A stretch of 64,000 nucleotides of DNA, from contig CM046294.1 in the NCBI GenBank assembly GCA_025267735.1, forward strand, positions 35,123,222 to 35,187,221, read 5' to 3'. The stretch's first letter is position 1. Each line of letters starts with the position of its first letter. A model generated the notes under the pieces. It ran no database searches, was not told the DNA's origin, and was given only the letters and a program-made list of their open reading frames with translations. The position numbers were made by a program, and so were the translations under genes. The DNA comes from Mactra quadrangularis (Eukaryota > Mollusca > Bivalvia > Venerida > Mactridae). Of this stretch, positions 43,701-48,199 are shown piece by piece.

Positions 43701-44953
43701 TTCCATGCTTGGCCTCGATTTTGTACACGATTTGACTTTAAAACTGATACGTGTATCCACGGCTGATCGCACGGACCCTGGTAAAAACGTAACAGTCCGT
43801 ACAGGTACGCAAGAGTTCGCACGGGGCCTTACGATGCTTGGTCGCACAGCGCCCGTACGGTGCCCTGACGGCTATTTTTATGTTTATGGGACTGTAGCTT
43901 AACAGTACCGAAAATTTGATTAAACCTTTAATAAACCTGAAGTAAAAAATAAAAATTAAAATGTTTCCGTAAAAAATAACAAATTCCTGAAATAAATTTA
44001 ATTCGCCAGGCTAAAATGATTCCGTCGATAATAATCATAGACAACGCTTTTTATAATCTGCACGTAACTAAACGCAAAATGAGAAGTGACAGTAATACAA
44101 TGAATACGTGTACTTAAATAGGCTTAATTCGCGTCATCTACAGAATAGACCACGGAGTTAGTTACTGAATACACCGAATCCTAACATTACTACTGAAACC
44201 CGTGATAAAAAGTTGAACTAACTAAATTTCTAAATACTTGAGAACTCTCAGTTTTATTCTACAAAAGAAAATAGCCACACACGTGAATTTAACAATTCCC
44301 AGCTAGTAAACCGATATGAACTTTAAAATACAGTTAAACTATGTTATGTATAAAACCCCTAACTTATTTAACTACATAACGTTGCATGGCTTCCTTCATA
44401 AACACAAATAATATACATAAATCAATAACTAAAACCTGGGTAACAAAATATAAATATAAAAGTTTAAATTGTCTCGTTTTCTCTAACAGTTTCAATTACT
44501 TTTTCTCAAATATATTTTGCAATTTACTTTTTTTTTGCCTCTGAGTCTTGTTTCCTGTACAATATGCATCAGTGAACTCTCCGTGTGCGTGAAAGTTTGC
44601 TCGCCAGGCAAAACGACACGGACACTGACGCGGACTAGGACGCGGACGACGGAGCACCGAACTATGGAAAGCTAGCCTAAGGAGACAATTTACAGAGGAT
44701 TTGTATTTATTTGAATTATTTTTAGGCTAGATAATGGTACATTTTCCAATTGAGACTGAAGGATTATCAATTTCTGTACAAAATCGTTTGATTTATCAAC
44801 CTGGTAAAACATAAACCTTAATATTTATATTTGTTCTTGTTTCAGGGTCCTGCTGTTAAATGTGCTGGTGTTTGTGTTAAAGAAACATGGTTATTAAAAT
44901 GTATTAAGTCAAAATTGCTGCAACCTACTAAACACTATCTTGTTACAAGTTGA
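41..44953 (+). CDS. LIG3: DNA ligase III, C-terminal 560 residues (14 exons; 5' part outside window)
   Basis: ATP-dependent DNA ligase that seals nicks in base-excision and single-strand-break repair, acting in nucleus and mitochondria with XRCC1 (family knowledge). Exons read by eye: 41-196, 904-1035, 11288-11367, 12034-12121, 13931-14008, 17884-18007, 20888-21153, 21873-21971, 25445-25565, 28009-28199, 34311-34391, 37230-37315, 38388-38460, 44846-44953; all have AG/GT borders and compatible phases, total 1683 bp including TGA. Visible in order: motif I KYDGER (adenylated lysine), motif [12 protein letters not shown], motif [12 protein letters not shown], motif [12 protein letters not shown] fold, motif VI RFPR..K.RDDK, Ser/Lys-rich linker, PBZ zinc finger, BRCT with its conserved Trp. 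Resemblance to vertebrate LIG3 is strong over core and BRCT. The zinc finger and DNA-binding domain must lie upstream. The PBZ exon is not part of human LIG3. Introns hold nearly all repeats in the window. Confidence 0.96.
595..852. repeat. 50-bp tandem repeat, five copies
   Basis: Unit begins attgactgcttaaaggtatt and recurs at 595, 645, 695, 745 and 795 (exact 50-bp spacing). The fourth copy has small substitutions and the last carries a short insertion. Lies in the intron just upstream of the exon at 904. Confidence 0.95.
904..1035 (+). CDS. LIG3: LIG3 exon: adenylation domain
   Basis: 44 codons, phase 0, acceptor tattttag and donor gtatgt. Encodes [17 protein letters not shown], then [15 protein letters not shown] and [11 protein letters not shown]. 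Matches the LIG3 segment after motif I; the Glu of LDAEVLL corresponds to the conserved metal-binding acidic residue (motif II region) of nucleotidyltransferases. Confidence 0.95.
1257..1405. repeat. 68-bp tandem repeat, left part
   Basis: Unit contains acctatgttggtaagtatct and tgttgacaatctgacatttg. Copies start at 1257, 1325 and 1393 (68-bp spacing). The array is interrupted after ttggTA at 1405 by a transposon and resumes at 2933. Confidence 0.9.
1406..2932. mobile_element. Non-autonomous TIR transposon, TA target duplication, inserted in a tandem repeat
   Basis: Ends are inverted: ccgtattttgacgtataaaa on the left, and its near-perfect complement ttttatgcgtcaaaatacgg on the right. Flanked by TA at 1404-1405 and 2933-2934; removing the element and one TA restores the 68-bp repeat sequence ttggtaagtatc, which fixes the boundaries. 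Inside are long secondary inverted repeats: the segment around 2003-2065 with ctcattatcaaacaattgcc matches the complement of about 2615-2685. No transposase frame seen. TA duplication fits Tc1/mariner-like transposition, but the TIR family was not recognised. Confidence 0.85.
2933..3190. repeat. 68-bp tandem repeat, right part
   Basis: Continuation of the array interrupted at 1405: units restart at 2990 and 3058, then a shortened and diverged copy to about 3190. Confidence 0.85.
3191..5642. other. Large LIG3 intron, no feature recognised
   Basis: AT-rich intronic sequence. I see no exon with plausible borders and coding sense, and no repeat I can name. Scattered palindromic GACGTCA motifs (for example near 4100) suggest further decayed elements, but boundaries could not be set. 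Confidence 0.5.
5643..5796. mobile_element. Short foldback (hairpin) element
   Basis: Arms aaggaatgaatgtatag and actttcatcgaaaaataaacg return inverted at the right end (cgtttatttttcgatgaaag, ctatacattcattcctt). The centre is a perfect hairpin gcataaaggccttcggcctt at 5712-5736. About 154 bp, probably a MITE or the folded end of a larger element. Confidence 0.7.
5800..7430. other. Intronic, no feature recognised
   Basis: No exon or named repeat seen. A 100-codon open frame at 6621-6923 has no recognisable homology and no splice context. A C9-10 run at 7191 and GGCGGACA-type words at 7200-7320 look like repeat debris. Confidence 0.4.
7588..9724 (+). mobile_element. Pearl/Helentron-associated (HINE-like) element, copy A, full length
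   Basis: Left arm starts atatgcccgttttgaaaaaa and forms a perfect palindrome with cgggcgtat. Next is a (GTCY)n stretch at 7630-7672. Then come many degenerate tandem core units of roughly 150 bp (tacctaggttcaccaaattt, atgtgagagtagcccatgtg, gggtcaaaggtcaaggtcac). The right arm is cacacgggcgtat followed by a hairpin CCGC-cca-GCGG about 10 nt before the terminal agctcttgtt. This layout is that described for bivalve pearl elements and Helentron-associated elements (established knowledge). A homologous host sequence lacking the insertion at 15130-15420 gives the boundaries. No Rep/helicase frame: non-autonomous. Confidence 0.85.
9850..11287. other. Intronic, mostly unassigned
   Basis: AT-rich sequence before the LIG3 exon at 11288. 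Apart from the SINE tail at 10948 I see nothing I can name; open frames here are short and lack coding character. Confidence 0.5.
10948..11012 (+). mobile_element. SINE 3' tail fragment
   Basis: Segment cggcgcgatatgaccttttt, then tgttggtgcgccgtaaaacc, ending in (CAAA)n. The same tail occurs at 45606 and resembles the 3' end of the SINEs at 35941 and 62071. The tRNA-like head is missing, so this is a truncated copy. Confidence 0.65.
11288..11367 (+). CDS. LIG3: LIG3 exon: motif III
   Basis: 80 bp, phase 0 in and phase 2 out; acceptor tatttcag, donor gtaaat. Encodes [20 protein letters not shown] and GENIMDR (last codon split). VFDCLHING is ligase motif III of the adenylation domain. Confidence 0.95.
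12034..12121 (+). CDS. LIG3: LIG3 exon: adenylation domain
   Basis: 88 bp, completes the split Arg codon and ends in phase 0; acceptor atgtttcag, donor gtaagt. Encodes [20 protein letters not shown] then MFSEMKHIT, matching the RPLCERRKFL...[12 protein letters not shown] region of animal LIG3. Confidence 0.95.
12564..13870. mobile_element. Long foldback transposon flanked by TTAA
   Basis: Left end ggtgggtcggtaccttactc and right end gagtaaggtaccgacccacc are inverted copies. Similarity continues inward for roughly 500 bp per arm around a short centre near 13200. TTAA flanks both ends (12560-12563, 13871-13874), the piggyBac-type target, although the TIR does not start with the usual CCC. Each arm holds a mirrored open frame of 73 codons, starting [14 protein letters not shown] on + and [14 protein letters not shown] on -; this follows from the palindrome and is not good evidence of a protein. 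Confidence 0.85.
13931..14008 (+). CDS. LIG3: LIG3 exon: motif IV
   Basis: 26 codons, phase 0; acceptor tattattag, donor gtatgt. Encodes [14 protein letters not shown] and [19 protein letters not shown] is nucleotidyltransferase motif IV. Confidence 0.95.
14225..15030 (+). mobile_element. Pearl/HINE-like element, copy B, right end missing
   Basis: Starts atacgcccgttttaaaaaaa after TTTT, has a short GTCC-type stretch at 14270, then core units with ggtcaaaggtcaaggtcac-type words. It stops near 15030 without the hairpin and agctcttgtt end. The intron sequence around it carries a 28-bp tandem motif (14090-14140 and 15416-15517). Confidence 0.75.
15130..15420 (-). repeat. Dispersed repeat, copy without the pearl insertion (empty site)
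   Basis: Read on the - strand this matches the flanks of copy A: 7430-7587 (tatccattacttgtaactca, gtctggtgtatag) joined directly to 9725-9850 (cacaattataattaactgca, gaaacaaagag). The join is a run of T at 15271-15276 on the complement. It is an older dispersed repeat of unknown family; only the copy at 7.4-9.9 kb holds the insertion. Confidence 0.8.
15416..15520. repeat. 28-bp tandem repeat
   Basis: Unit tttatcacaagtttaatgtc plus tacatgaa, nearly four copies at 28-bp spacing. Related diverged units occur at 14094-14150, on the other side of the repeats at 14.2-15.4 kb. Confidence 0.85.
15595..16683. mobile_element. hAT-like non-autonomous transposon with 8-bp target duplication
   Basis: Left end tagggctgcgtatcg and right end cgttacagccctt are imperfect inverted repeats of the hAT type (TAGGGCTG). 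The 8-bp duplication tttggtgc is exact at 15587-15594 and 16684-16691. Subterminal regions are rich in CGATACGAT-like words. No transposase seen; 1089 bp, so a MITE-like derivative. Confidence 0.9.
16898..17842 (+). mobile_element. Second pearl/HINE-like family
   Basis: Opens with an inverted pair agtcccct...aggggact enclosing accagtgttaacaccgg. Then come gtttgcactccgtctgtctg and tandem units of about 180 bp (attatgcac, gttgctatggata). It ends taccggtaggggact. Its right third (17470-17750) contains core units like copy A. Related sequence is at 55284. It ends only about 40 bp before the LIG3 exon at 17884. Confidence 0.65.
17884..18007 (+). CDS. LIG3: LIG3 exon: motif V
   Basis: 124 bp, phase 0 in, phase 1 out; acceptor tattttag, donor gttagt. 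Encodes [35 protein letters not shown] and [19 protein letters not shown] is motif [10 protein letters not shown] begins the OB fold. Confidence 0.95.
18276..18960. mobile_element. TIR element (tagtatgtcggccca family), right end lost
   Basis: Begins tagtatgtcggcccagttga and shares sequence with the complete copy at 42657-43470. The body from about 18400 to 18950 runs in the opposite sense to that copy (cctaaccaacccttacgag here versus its complement near 42950). The right terminal repeat is not found. Confidence 0.7.
19585..20134 (+). mobile_element. Pearl/HINE-like element, copy C, left end missing
   Basis: Three to four core units (ggtcaaaggttaaggtcact, tacctaggtttatg) followed by the right-arm remnant cccgccctgcagagttcttgtt. 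Its end is 4 bp before the splice-acceptor tandem array. Confidence 0.7.
20139..20887 (+). repeat. Tandem array of the downstream splice acceptor and exon start
   Basis: 22 copies of a 33-35 bp unit reading gtggtatgatgtctatattt, then ttgtattttatcag. The last copy runs into the true LIG3 exon, which starts gtggtatgatgtctatattt at 20888. Every unit thus holds about 20 bp of exon coding sequence plus a pyrimidine tract and CAG (a few copies carry cagttgg or cagtagg). 34-bp units would shift the reading frame; 33-bp units would keep it open. Confidence 0.95.
20888..21153 (+). CDS. LIG3: LIG3 exon: OB fold
   Basis: 266 bp, completes a split Gly codon, phase 0 out; donor gtaatg. Encodes [58 protein letters not shown], then [20 protein letters not shown] and FSKAE. 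Matches the LIG3 OB-fold segment closely. The true start is chosen among many upstream look-alike acceptors because only it continues the family sequence. Confidence 0.96.
21873..21971 (+). CDS. LIG3: LIG3 exon: motif VI
   Basis: 33 codons, phase 0; acceptor atattatag, donor gtaaac. Encodes [20 protein letters not shown] and [17 protein letters not shown]...RDDK is ligase motif VI, closing the catalytic core. Confidence 0.96.
22254..22350. repeat. (CTCA)n microsatellite
   Basis: About 20 near-perfect tetranucleotide units, with degenerate edges (cattcattcact). Confidence 0.97.
23065..25288. mobile_element. 2.2-kb TIR element with GGCCCGATTGCATAATTC ends
   Basis: Left end tgggccgattgcataattca and right end gaattatgcaatcgggccta are inverted. 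Subterminal words repeat (agtctagtttaagcc, gcataattcaagttt). Likely TA duplication at 23063-23064 and 25289-25290. No transposase recognised; several short open frames look spurious. Holds a tRNA-Ser-like pseudogene at 24380. Confidence 0.7.
24380..24456 (-). pseudogene. tRNA-Ser-like pseudogene (anticodon GGA)
   Basis: On the - strand atggccgagtggttacgacg matches the D arm/A box of tRNA-Ser. It is followed by ttggactggaaattattgg (anticodon stem-loop, GGA) and a long variable arm. The T arm is decayed (tattagaatccca instead of a GGTTCGAATCC-type B box). Not a functional tRNA; it may be a SINE head. Confidence 0.6.
25445..25565 (+). CDS. LIG3: LIG3 exon: linker after catalytic core
   Basis: 121 bp, phase 0 in, phase 1 out; acceptor gttttacag, donor gtaaat. 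Encodes [20 protein letters not shown] then [20 protein letters not shown]. Lys/Ser/Thr-rich, no fold expected; corresponds to the variable linker between the ligase core and BRCT in LIG3. Confidence 0.88.
25600..26720. other. Intronic, no feature recognised
   Basis: AT-rich, no exon with coding sense and no repeat I can name between the exon ending at 25565 and the pearl element at 26722. Confidence 0.5.
26722..27827 (+). mobile_element. Pearl/HINE-like element, copy D, right arm missing
   Basis: Starts ataagcccgttttgaaaaaa after TTTTT, has a reduced GTCC stretch (26772-26787), then seven or so core units, several with gggtcaaaggtcaaggtcac. It ends in a degenerate unit (ggtagaacaatgacc) without the terminal hairpin. 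Confidence 0.8.
28009..28199 (+). CDS. LIG3: LIG3 exon: linker with PIP-box-like motif
   Basis: 191 bp, completes a Gly codon, phase 0 out; acceptor tttttccag, donor gtaaaa. Encodes [20 protein letters not shown], then [15 protein letters not shown] and [13 protein letters not shown]. Five Ser/Thr-Pro sites. NGGILKYF has the spacing of a PCNA-interacting peptide (hydrophobic at 4, aromatics at 7 and 8, basic tail), with Asn where Gln is usual. The donor lies directly against a 28-bp tandem array. Confidence 0.9.
28205..28390. repeat. 28-bp palindromic tandem repeat, left part
   Basis: Seven copies start at 28205, 28233, 28261, 28289, 28317, 28345 and 28373 (exact 28-bp period). The unit acattttaaagattgtttaa holds the perfect palindrome gattgtttaaacaatc. 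It begins 5 bp after the exon's last base. Confidence 0.97.
28769..29699. mobile_element. Nested hAT-like element with 8-bp target duplication
   Basis: Left end tagaggtgcgcggta, right end tggcggtacccagcccta (inverted TAGGGCTGGGTACCG type). Exact TSD ttttttaa at 28761-28768 and 29700-29707. Both subterminal regions are dense in ACCGTGGT/ACCGGTA words that can pair. 931 bp, no transposase. Confidence 0.88.
29976..30111. mobile_element. Hairpin MITE, copy 1
   Basis: Arms tttcaactgtcaaagcatga ataatttcac and the inverted gtgaaattatttatgctttg acagttgagaaaa; middle contains agtgttagacaaagagcacg. Same family at 31534. Confidence 0.8.
31534..31668. mobile_element. Hairpin MITE, copy 2
   Basis: Arms ttctcaactgtctaagcatg and its inverted copy catgctttgacagttgagaa. 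The middle (gtgctctttgtctaacactc) is inverted relative to copy 1. Both copies sit inside the same 3.9-kb element. Confidence 0.8.
32345..32620. repeat. 28-bp palindromic tandem repeat, right part
   Basis: Ten starts from 32355 to 32607 at an exact 28-bp period. Most units read aacaacc where the left part reads aacaatc, so the two halves have been homogenised separately. Confidence 0.96.
32794..34310 (+). repeat. 41 x 37-bp tandem array of the downstream splice acceptor
   Basis: Unit tacatgataaatcatctata, then atgttatattatttcag. The CAG at 32791-32793 and the true acceptor CAG at 34308-34310 are 1517 bp apart, exactly 41 units of 37 bp. Two sub-variants alternate (ctataatg, cttagatg). Each unit is a well-formed 3' splice site. 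Splicing to a ctataatg-type unit reads tcc/tac ATG ATA AAT CAT CTA TAA, an immediate stop. Confidence 0.97.
34311..34391 (+). CDS. LIG3: LIG3 exon: PBZ poly(ADP-ribose)-binding zinc finger
   Basis: 27 codons, phase 0 both sides; acceptor attatttcag, donor AAA|gtacaa. The 27 residues read [15 protein letters not shown] followed by [12 protein letters not shown]. This fits the PBZ pattern K-x-x-C-x-Y-G-x-x-C-Y-x-K-x3-H-x5-H-P with all four zinc ligands (Cys, Cys, His, His). PBZ fingers of APLF and CHFR bind poly(ADP-ribose) (established). The usual Arg after Cys-Tyr is Gln here. A second possible donor at 34412 (ggg|gtcatt) would add seven residues in frame. Its place between linker and BRCT is inferred from phase and order; the exon is absent from human LIG3 as I know it. 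Confidence 0.85.
34615..35705 (+). mobile_element. Pearl/HINE-like element, copy E, full length
   Basis: Starts atacgcccgttagagaaatg after TTTT, has a perfect (GTCT)n run at 34675-34718, then core units, and the complete right arm cacacgggcgtataatgccc, hairpin CCGC-cca-GCGG, agctctta-ttgtt. With copy A this defines both ends of the family. Confidence 0.85.
35941..36164 (+). mobile_element. tRNA-derived SINE
   Basis: Head gctgccatggcgtagtggtt agcatg (A box) and gatcgcgggttcgagtccgg (B box) at 35941-36012. A body follows, then tail tgttgaatacgacattaaac cc and an A-rich end. The tail matches that of the - strand SINE at 62071. Confidence 0.85.
36165..37229. other. Intronic, no clear feature
   Basis: AT-rich. 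The word cgaagttcgtgaaacgggcc at 36721 looks like one end of a MITE, but no partner end was found. No exon seen before 37230. Confidence 0.45.
37230..37315 (+). CDS. LIG3: LIG3 exon: BRCT, first part
   Basis: 86 bp, phase 0 in, phase 2 out; acceptor attttgtag, donor gtatcc. Encodes [20 protein letters not shown] and QQYRRYVIA. Matches LLDIFTGVRLYLP...RRYFVAF of the vertebrate LIG3 BRCT, the XRCC1-binding domain. Confidence 0.92.
38388..38460 (+). CDS. LIG3: LIG3 exon: BRCT, middle part
   Basis: 73 bp, completes the Ala codon, phase 0 out; acceptor ctatatag, donor gtaagt. Encodes [20 protein letters not shown] and QDYN, equivalent to FDGDLV...SATHVLGSRD of vertebrate LIG3. Confidence 0.93.
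38474..38700. repeat. TTAGCTCACCTGA-type element fragment with 88-bp duplication
   Basis: Begins tttagctcacctgaatacca, the opening of a common repeat also at 61725. Two tandem copies of about 88 bp (gctattgtgggctgtctatc ... gtcagcaatgtctc) follow. Starts directly after the BRCT exon donor. Confidence 0.7.
38880..40090. repeat. TTTTTAGCTCGAATTTTCGAAG-type dispersed element
   Basis: Opens tttttagctcgaattttcga with a palindromic ttcgaa core and contains tandem-like units (gttcaaattgagatatcttt agt at 39098, 39922, 40002). Likely another pearl/HINE-like family; the right end is unclear. Confidence 0.5.
41399..42016 (+). mobile_element. Tc1/mariner-like remnant
   Basis: Ends cagggtgaaacaaaagttgc and the inverted tttggcataccctg are flanked by TA (41397-41398, 42017-42018). 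At 618 bp it is an internally deleted copy. It holds a decayed transposase piece at 41555-41840. Confidence 0.75.
41555..41840 (+). pseudogene. Tc1/mariner (DDE) transposase C-terminal fragment, broken
   Basis: The frame reads [20 protein letters not shown] then [17 protein letters not shown]. It resembles the ...VxxYLNQxFPxRWIGRRGPxEWPPRSPDLTPLDFFLWG segment of Tc1/mariner-superfamily transposases. After PPRF there are two in-frame stops (DLPS and KISMG lie between and after them), so the part with the last catalytic acidic residue is destroyed. Confidence 0.7.
42657..43470. mobile_element. TIR element (tagcatgtcggccca family), complete
   Basis: Left end tagcatgtcggcccagttga, right end gggccgacatacta (inverted). 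The arms remain complementary for about 130 bp (ttacgaatctgccaggtgat near 42770 against its complement near 43375). No coding sequence. A partial copy is at 18276. Nested in the CGTACGG element. Confidence 0.85.
44846..44953 (+). CDS. LIG3: LIG3 last exon: BRCT end and stop
   Basis: 36 codons including TGA, phase 0; acceptor cttgtttcag. Encodes [20 protein letters not shown] and [15 protein letters not shown]. The Trp of ETWLLKCI is the conserved BRCT tryptophan. The preceding intron is 6.4 kb. Confidence 0.95.
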   Translation, partial: GPAVKCAGVCVKETWLLKCIKSKLLQPTKHYLVTS

Positions 44954-45555
44954 ACGTTGTAAACCAATGTCTGTGGTAGTCTCGGAGAGTACAGATCTTG
45001 TTGTGTGACTCTATAATCTTGTTTCATGTATGTACATAGTGGGAACTAATTTATGTGGTGTAAGTCATACCTTGTTAGAGATTTGGATAGTTAAGGAACT
45101 TGTATGTACATAATTGTGTTTGTGTTTTAAAACTTTTATCACAGTCTGATAGTAGCCTGGAAGTTTTAGGCAAAATGTACAAAAGGTTTAAGTTGGTCTT
45201 TGCACATACTTATTATGTCTTTCTTGGAAGTCCATGCTTTCCAGTGCATGGTTACAGATTTTTTAATCTGTTACATTAGAACTTAAAGCTTCGAAACAGT
45301 AGAGCTATTTACCCATGATACATATCTGGCTGTAGGAATGCTTTAAAGCATTAAACATATGAAATTGAATGATTATACAAGTGTTTGTTTGACGAGCATT
45401 TCAATGTCAAACACGTTCTTCTTGACTGTCAGGATCTTGAATACATTTGTGACAAACATTTTAAGGTTAAATCACTTAATTAACTTTTTTTGAGTCTGTA
45501 CCATCACATGCGATACTTAACTTTTTGAAGGAAATAAATGTATATAATAAAATAT
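44954..45555 (+). other. LIG3: Likely LIG3 3' UTR
   Basis: Follows the TGA at 44951-44953. AATAAA at 45533-45538 and 45546-45551 are candidate polyadenylation signals; which one is used cannot be told from sequence. Confidence 0.45.
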
Positions 45556-45605
45556 AGGGCTTAAGATCATTAATATCGATTGAATTATTAATATCATCAA
45601 TTGCT

Positions 45606-45660
45606 TTCGGCGCAATATGACCTTTCTGTGTTGGTGCGCCGTAAAACCAAAACAAACAAG
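45606..45660 (+). mobile_element. SINE 3' tail fragment
   Basis: tttcggcgcaatatgaccttt then tgttggtgcgccgtaaaacc and an A/C-rich end; same tail as at 10948. Confidence 0.6.
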
Positions 45661-45823
45661 TGTTTGTCATTCTTGTAAGTTTTGATAAATGTTATATGTT
45701 GTGATTTCTACTTGAATCATAAGTCTTTATTCTTACTATATATATATGTATTGATTATGAAAGAACATGCCTTCAGTTAAATTGCACTTACATGAATGTC
45801 TGATTAAGATAAAGTTAATTTTT

Positions 45824-46096
45824 ATACCCCCGCTTCGAAGAAGAGGGGGGTATACTGTTTTACCCTTGTCCGTGCGTGCGTGCGTGTGTGCGTCCGTCCG
45901 TTACAAAATTTCCGTCACAGTTTTCTCAGCAACTATACCATGCAGCAGCCTGAAACTTTGCATATTGCTTCATCCTATAGTCCCATGTGGTGTAAAGCGA
46001 TTTCATGCTCCTCGCCCATCTACTTCCTGTTTGTCGCATATTTTTAGATTTTGGCGGGGGTATCACTAGTGAGCATTAGCTCACAGATTTACTTGT
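45824..46096 (+). mobile_element. Short pearl/HINE-like element with an empty site nearby
   Basis: Starts atacccccgcttcgaagaag aggggggtat (inverted pair), has a (GTGC/GTCC)n stretch at 45869-45900, and ends ggcgggggtatcactagtga ... acttgttt. The sequence around it is duplicated at about 46130-46275 without the element: filled ttaattttt[element]gtcaag, empty tttattttt-gtcaag. Confidence 0.8.
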
Positions 46097-46129
46097 TTGT
46101 CAAGTATTTTTAGTTTTACATTTAATGAG

Positions 46130-46275
46130 TCTTTATTCTTAGTATATATATTTTATGTGTGTGGGTGTGTATTGATTATGAAAGGACATGCTTTTAGTTA
46201 AATTGTACTTACATGTATGTCTGATGTAGATAAATTTATTTTTGTCAAGTATTTTTAATTTTACATGTTTATGAT
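46130..46275. repeat. Second copy of the local duplication (empty site)
   Basis: Matches 45722-45823 plus 46097-46125 (gagtctttattctta, gattatgaaaggacatgctt, cttacatgtatgtctgatg, gtcaagtatttttaatttta). Lacks the insertion at 45824-46096. Confidence 0.8.
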
Positions 46276-46279
46276 ATAA

Positions 46280-47650
46280 CAGATCTATATTAGAAGTCCC
46301 ATATTATATACTTGGATGCATGAAACTTATGTTACTTTTAAGTCCGAATGTTACCACAAATTATTCATATTTTTGTTGCATGTTATTTAATATTAAATTT
46401 GGCTAAACTTTTGTCACATATTTTTGACTTCACATTTTTACAGATTTTACAAATTAAATGTAGATTTCATTTTGTATCTGATTATATATGTTTACAACTT
46501 GAGTTCACATTTTATGTATTTATTTTATTACCTCACCTGAACATATTGTGCTTATCTTATATGCTATTGTAACTGATCTTTGTCTGTTCAACAATAACAT
46601 AAAAATGGTCTTTTGAAGCATGTTAATTGGGTTTTTTTTTTCAAAAGAATTTCCCACTGTTGGACAAGATGAATAAAAAAGTGGTATCTGTTAGATGAAA
46701 TTTCTACCAATAGTGAGAAGACATGCCCTTAACCACTTAAACCTTGATCAAAGTGTGTCAGATTGAACTATATACTTTAAAGAGTGTATTGTCTATGAAC
46801 TTTTAAGTTTGGATAGAAGAATATTTTTTGGTAACTAACAAATGTTTTAAGGTACTTGAGAACATAATGCGTAGTTTATCAATTTTTGATCTTCTCATAT
46901 TGCATTTAATATTTATTGTTTGCTTATACATTTCAAGTTTAATGTGACATTTTTTATTTGTTTCTTGAAATATCAGATACAAAGACAAACCGAACTGATA
47001 ATACTTAGGTTAATGTGTATTTTTATAATAATTACTAAATGTGTTTTACATATTAGATGTTTTATTTATCAACTTATTTCGATGGCATTATATAACATTA
47101 TATTTGATAAGTTTTATGCAGTGTAAAAAATATTTTTTCTATTTACTTTGTTGTAAATGGAGTGTTTAAATGTTTCGTGTCCATACTGAAATCAATAGAT
47201 AAAATTTTAAAAGATGAATACTTTGTTGTAACTGTGTTGTAAAACCATTTGACATTACTGCTTTCACCAGACTAGTGTGCTCATTAAATAGGTTGAGAAT
47301 CCAACAAAAAGTGTGAACTTAATGCTTAACAACCAGTGGTCATTTTGTGTGATACATTTGCAATTATGATAAAGTCAATTGTATTCTATATTATTATATA
47401 TCTAAGAAAATCTAACCAATCAACAATCTGCATTTGTACCACGTGACCGTCCAATAATGATATGACCAGTCATCTCACTAAAACCTAAATTATTAGTTTG
47501 GGCCTAAATATTGATTTTTACCTTGTTTAACAGGCCTATGGTGCATTTGAGTGCCATACTTATTTATCTTTGGGTTCATTAGTTTCTTAAAACCAGTCTT
47601 TGTCTAGTAAAATAATTCGTCTGCAGGTTGAATCATGCTAAAGTTTACCA
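46280..47650. other. Intergenic, no feature recognised
   Basis: Very AT-rich. No exon, RNA gene or named repeat seen. AATAAA at 46671 could be a distal LIG3 polyadenylation site but nothing else supports it. Confidence 0.45.
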
Positions 47651-47654
47651 AAAC

Positions 47655-48168
47655 TGTAAGATTCCATGTTATTCATTCCATCTTATCGTCTATAATTCCA
47701 TTTTAGTTCAGTTTTGAGGCCGCCATATTTAATTTTAATAGTTTTTAGTGATGACGTCATATCGTCCCGTTTTTGGACGATTCTGACGTCACAGAATCGT
47801 CCATCGGCCACCGTCCATTGGACGATCGTCCCGGCCACAGGACGATTGTCCAAATCGTCCACTTTATCGGCCATCGGCCACCCTGGGGTATAAAAACCCT
47901 GGCGTCCATCGTCCAGGGATCAGTCTCCGCCAACAAGCATTGAGTACACATCCACGTTAATCTTCTTCAGAACTGCATTTTATTGAATATTTTAGATCAA
48001 ATGGTTAGCTATTTATCAACGTTATTACCAGTCTATGTCATGATTAAGAAATCCTTTTTGTAAAAATTATACCTGTATATTTTGGCTGTATTGCTAGTTC
48101 TGTTGAAATCGACTAAGAATAAACTAAACTCGTTAAACAGAAATCCAGTTTCGTTTTGAATAAATCCA
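47655..48168 (+). mobile_element. LTR-like block (solo LTR or retrotransposon 5' end)
   Basis: Promoter-like layout: a cluster of ATCGTCC/GGACGAT sites (47761-47860), tataaaa at 47889-47895, aataaa at 48159-48164 and an end in CCA at 48168. Then gt and a primer-binding-site-like tggcgacacgattcaattcc at 48171-48190. No gag or pol frame follows. The left edge is a guess (a TG at 47655). Confidence 0.45.
47761..47914 (+). promoter_or_regulatory. TATA promoter with eight ATCGTCC sites
   Basis: ATCGTCC or its complement at 47761, 47775, 47796, 47820, 47825, 47840, 47854 and 47908; the 47820/47825 pair is the palindrome ggacgatcgtcc. TATA box tataaaa at 47889. A protein binding these sites is inferred, not known. 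Confidence 0.5.
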
Positions 48169-48199
48169 GTTGGCGACACGATTCAATTCCTTTGTCAAG

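Larger units (their letters stand above)
40378..43893. mobile_element. Probable 3.5-kb element with CGTACGG-rich ends
   Basis: Short inverted ends agtcccataaa (40378-40388) and tttatgggact (43883-43893). Inside them, 40390-41010 and 43600-43880 are much richer in GC and in CpG than the rest and repeat words such as cgtacgg, ccgtacg and tacgggc in both orientations. The interior is AT-rich and holds a mariner remnant and a TIR element. Target duplication not clear. The assignment as one element is inference. Confidence 0.5.
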
